Positions 21,270 to 21,448 of a DNA stretch of 21,448 nucleotides are shown here, in pieces. The stretch's first letter is position 1. Every line of letters starts with the position of its first letter. Source of the DNA: Akkermansiaceae bacterium (GTDB lineage Bacteria > Verrucomicrobiota > Verrucomicrobiia > Verrucomicrobiales > Akkermansiaceae). A program made the translations under genes and the position numbers. Under the pieces are notes generated by a model that worked only from the letters and a program-made list of their open reading frames with translations, was not told the origin of the DNA and did not search any database. The stretch spans positions 1,801-23,248 of the forward strand of contig WTJZ01000123.1 of NCBI GenBank assembly GCA_011524615.1. Reading direction: 5' to 3'.

Positions 21270-21448
21270 ATGACGACGTGGCTCATCTTAGCATTAACAG
21301 CCGTTTTGGTAGGGGTTGGTAAGACGGGCTTTAGTGGCTTGAGCCTGATCCCCGTATCGATCTTTGCGTCGTACTTTGGTAAGGAGTCGGTGGGAGTACT
21401 GCTGCCCTTGTTGGTGTGTGCAGACTTGACGGTGTATCCTGCGATGAT
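21270..21448 (+). CDS. Sulfite exporter TauE/SafE family protein, 3' part outside window
   Basis: The first 59 codons of a membrane protein run off the window end. The translation starts MTTWLILALTAVLVGVGKTGF and continues SGLSLIPVSIFASYFGKESVG and VLLPLLVCADLTV. This matches the first two spans of TauE/SafE (DUF81) transporters, whose GxxKTGFxG and LPLLxxADL motifs are characteristic. Family members move sulfite, sulfonate-derived or other organic anions across the inner membrane; the substrate is unknown here. ATG at 21270 has AGAGGG eight bases upstream. In-frame ATGs at 21264 and 21246 (with GGAGG three bases before it) are alternatives. Transcribed divergently from xerD. Confidence 0.88.
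   Translation, partial: MTTWLILALTAVLVGVGKTGFSGLSLIPVSIFASYFGKESVGVLLPLLVCADLTVYPAM

Overview
The window looks like a chromosomal segment of a marine-type Verrucomicrobiota bacterium (inference). The clues are base composition near 50% G+C, a sigma/anti-sigma pair with the lineage's style of Pro/Ala-rich single-pass anti-sigma proteins, an S1 sulfatase, an AraC regulator with a PAS sensor, a DUF3147 protein, and few clear Shine-Dalgarno sequences. No rRNA, IS element, prophage or CRISPR array is visible. Housekeeping genes (acpS, pdxJ, purH, accA, pyrF, xerD) are mixed with accessory envelope, secretion and carbohydrate genes.

Layout. 1-174: two tandem identical tRNA-Gly(TCC) genes, the first cut by the window edge. 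290-568: a small winged-helix regulator, convergent with a three-gene minus-strand operon at 5357-577. That operon encodes a type I-like secretion system: ABC exporter, HlyD adaptor, TolC outer-membrane channel. 6669-5536 (minus): pdxJ-acpS. 8352-6817 (minus): purH with its own terminator. 8496-12068 (plus): LysM protein, accA, second LysM protein, RimK-like ATP-grasp ligase. 12148-13311 (plus): ArsM-type methyltransferase with a terminator. 13428-14189 (plus): pyrF, ending at a bidirectional terminator. 15625-14283 (minus): ECF sigma factor and its probable anti-sigma partner. 17193-15748 (minus): secreted sulfatase. 17329-17679 (plus): DUF3147 membrane protein. 19423-17716 (minus): PAS-AraC regulator and a ketose 3-epimerase. 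20148-19705 (minus): a second anti-sigma-like protein. 21131-20238 (minus): xerD. 21270 to the window end (plus): start of a TauE/SafE transporter.

How the genes may work together. The ABC-HlyD-TolC set forms a tripartite export path, but the only ABC protein has lost nearly every ATPase motif: Walker A lysine, signature loop, H-loop histidine and probably the Q-loop glutamine. It may therefore need a partner ATPase or act without hydrolysing ATP. This is the most unusual feature of the window. The two LysM proteins around accA, one ending in what looks like an L,D-transpeptidase fold without its cysteine, point to a cell-envelope role. The sigma factor is followed by a membrane protein whose cytoplasmic part is four exact 25-residue repeats, an unusual design for an anti-sigma factor. 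The PAS-AraC regulator sits just upstream of the epimerase and next to a perfect dyad, suggesting a small sugar-responsive unit.
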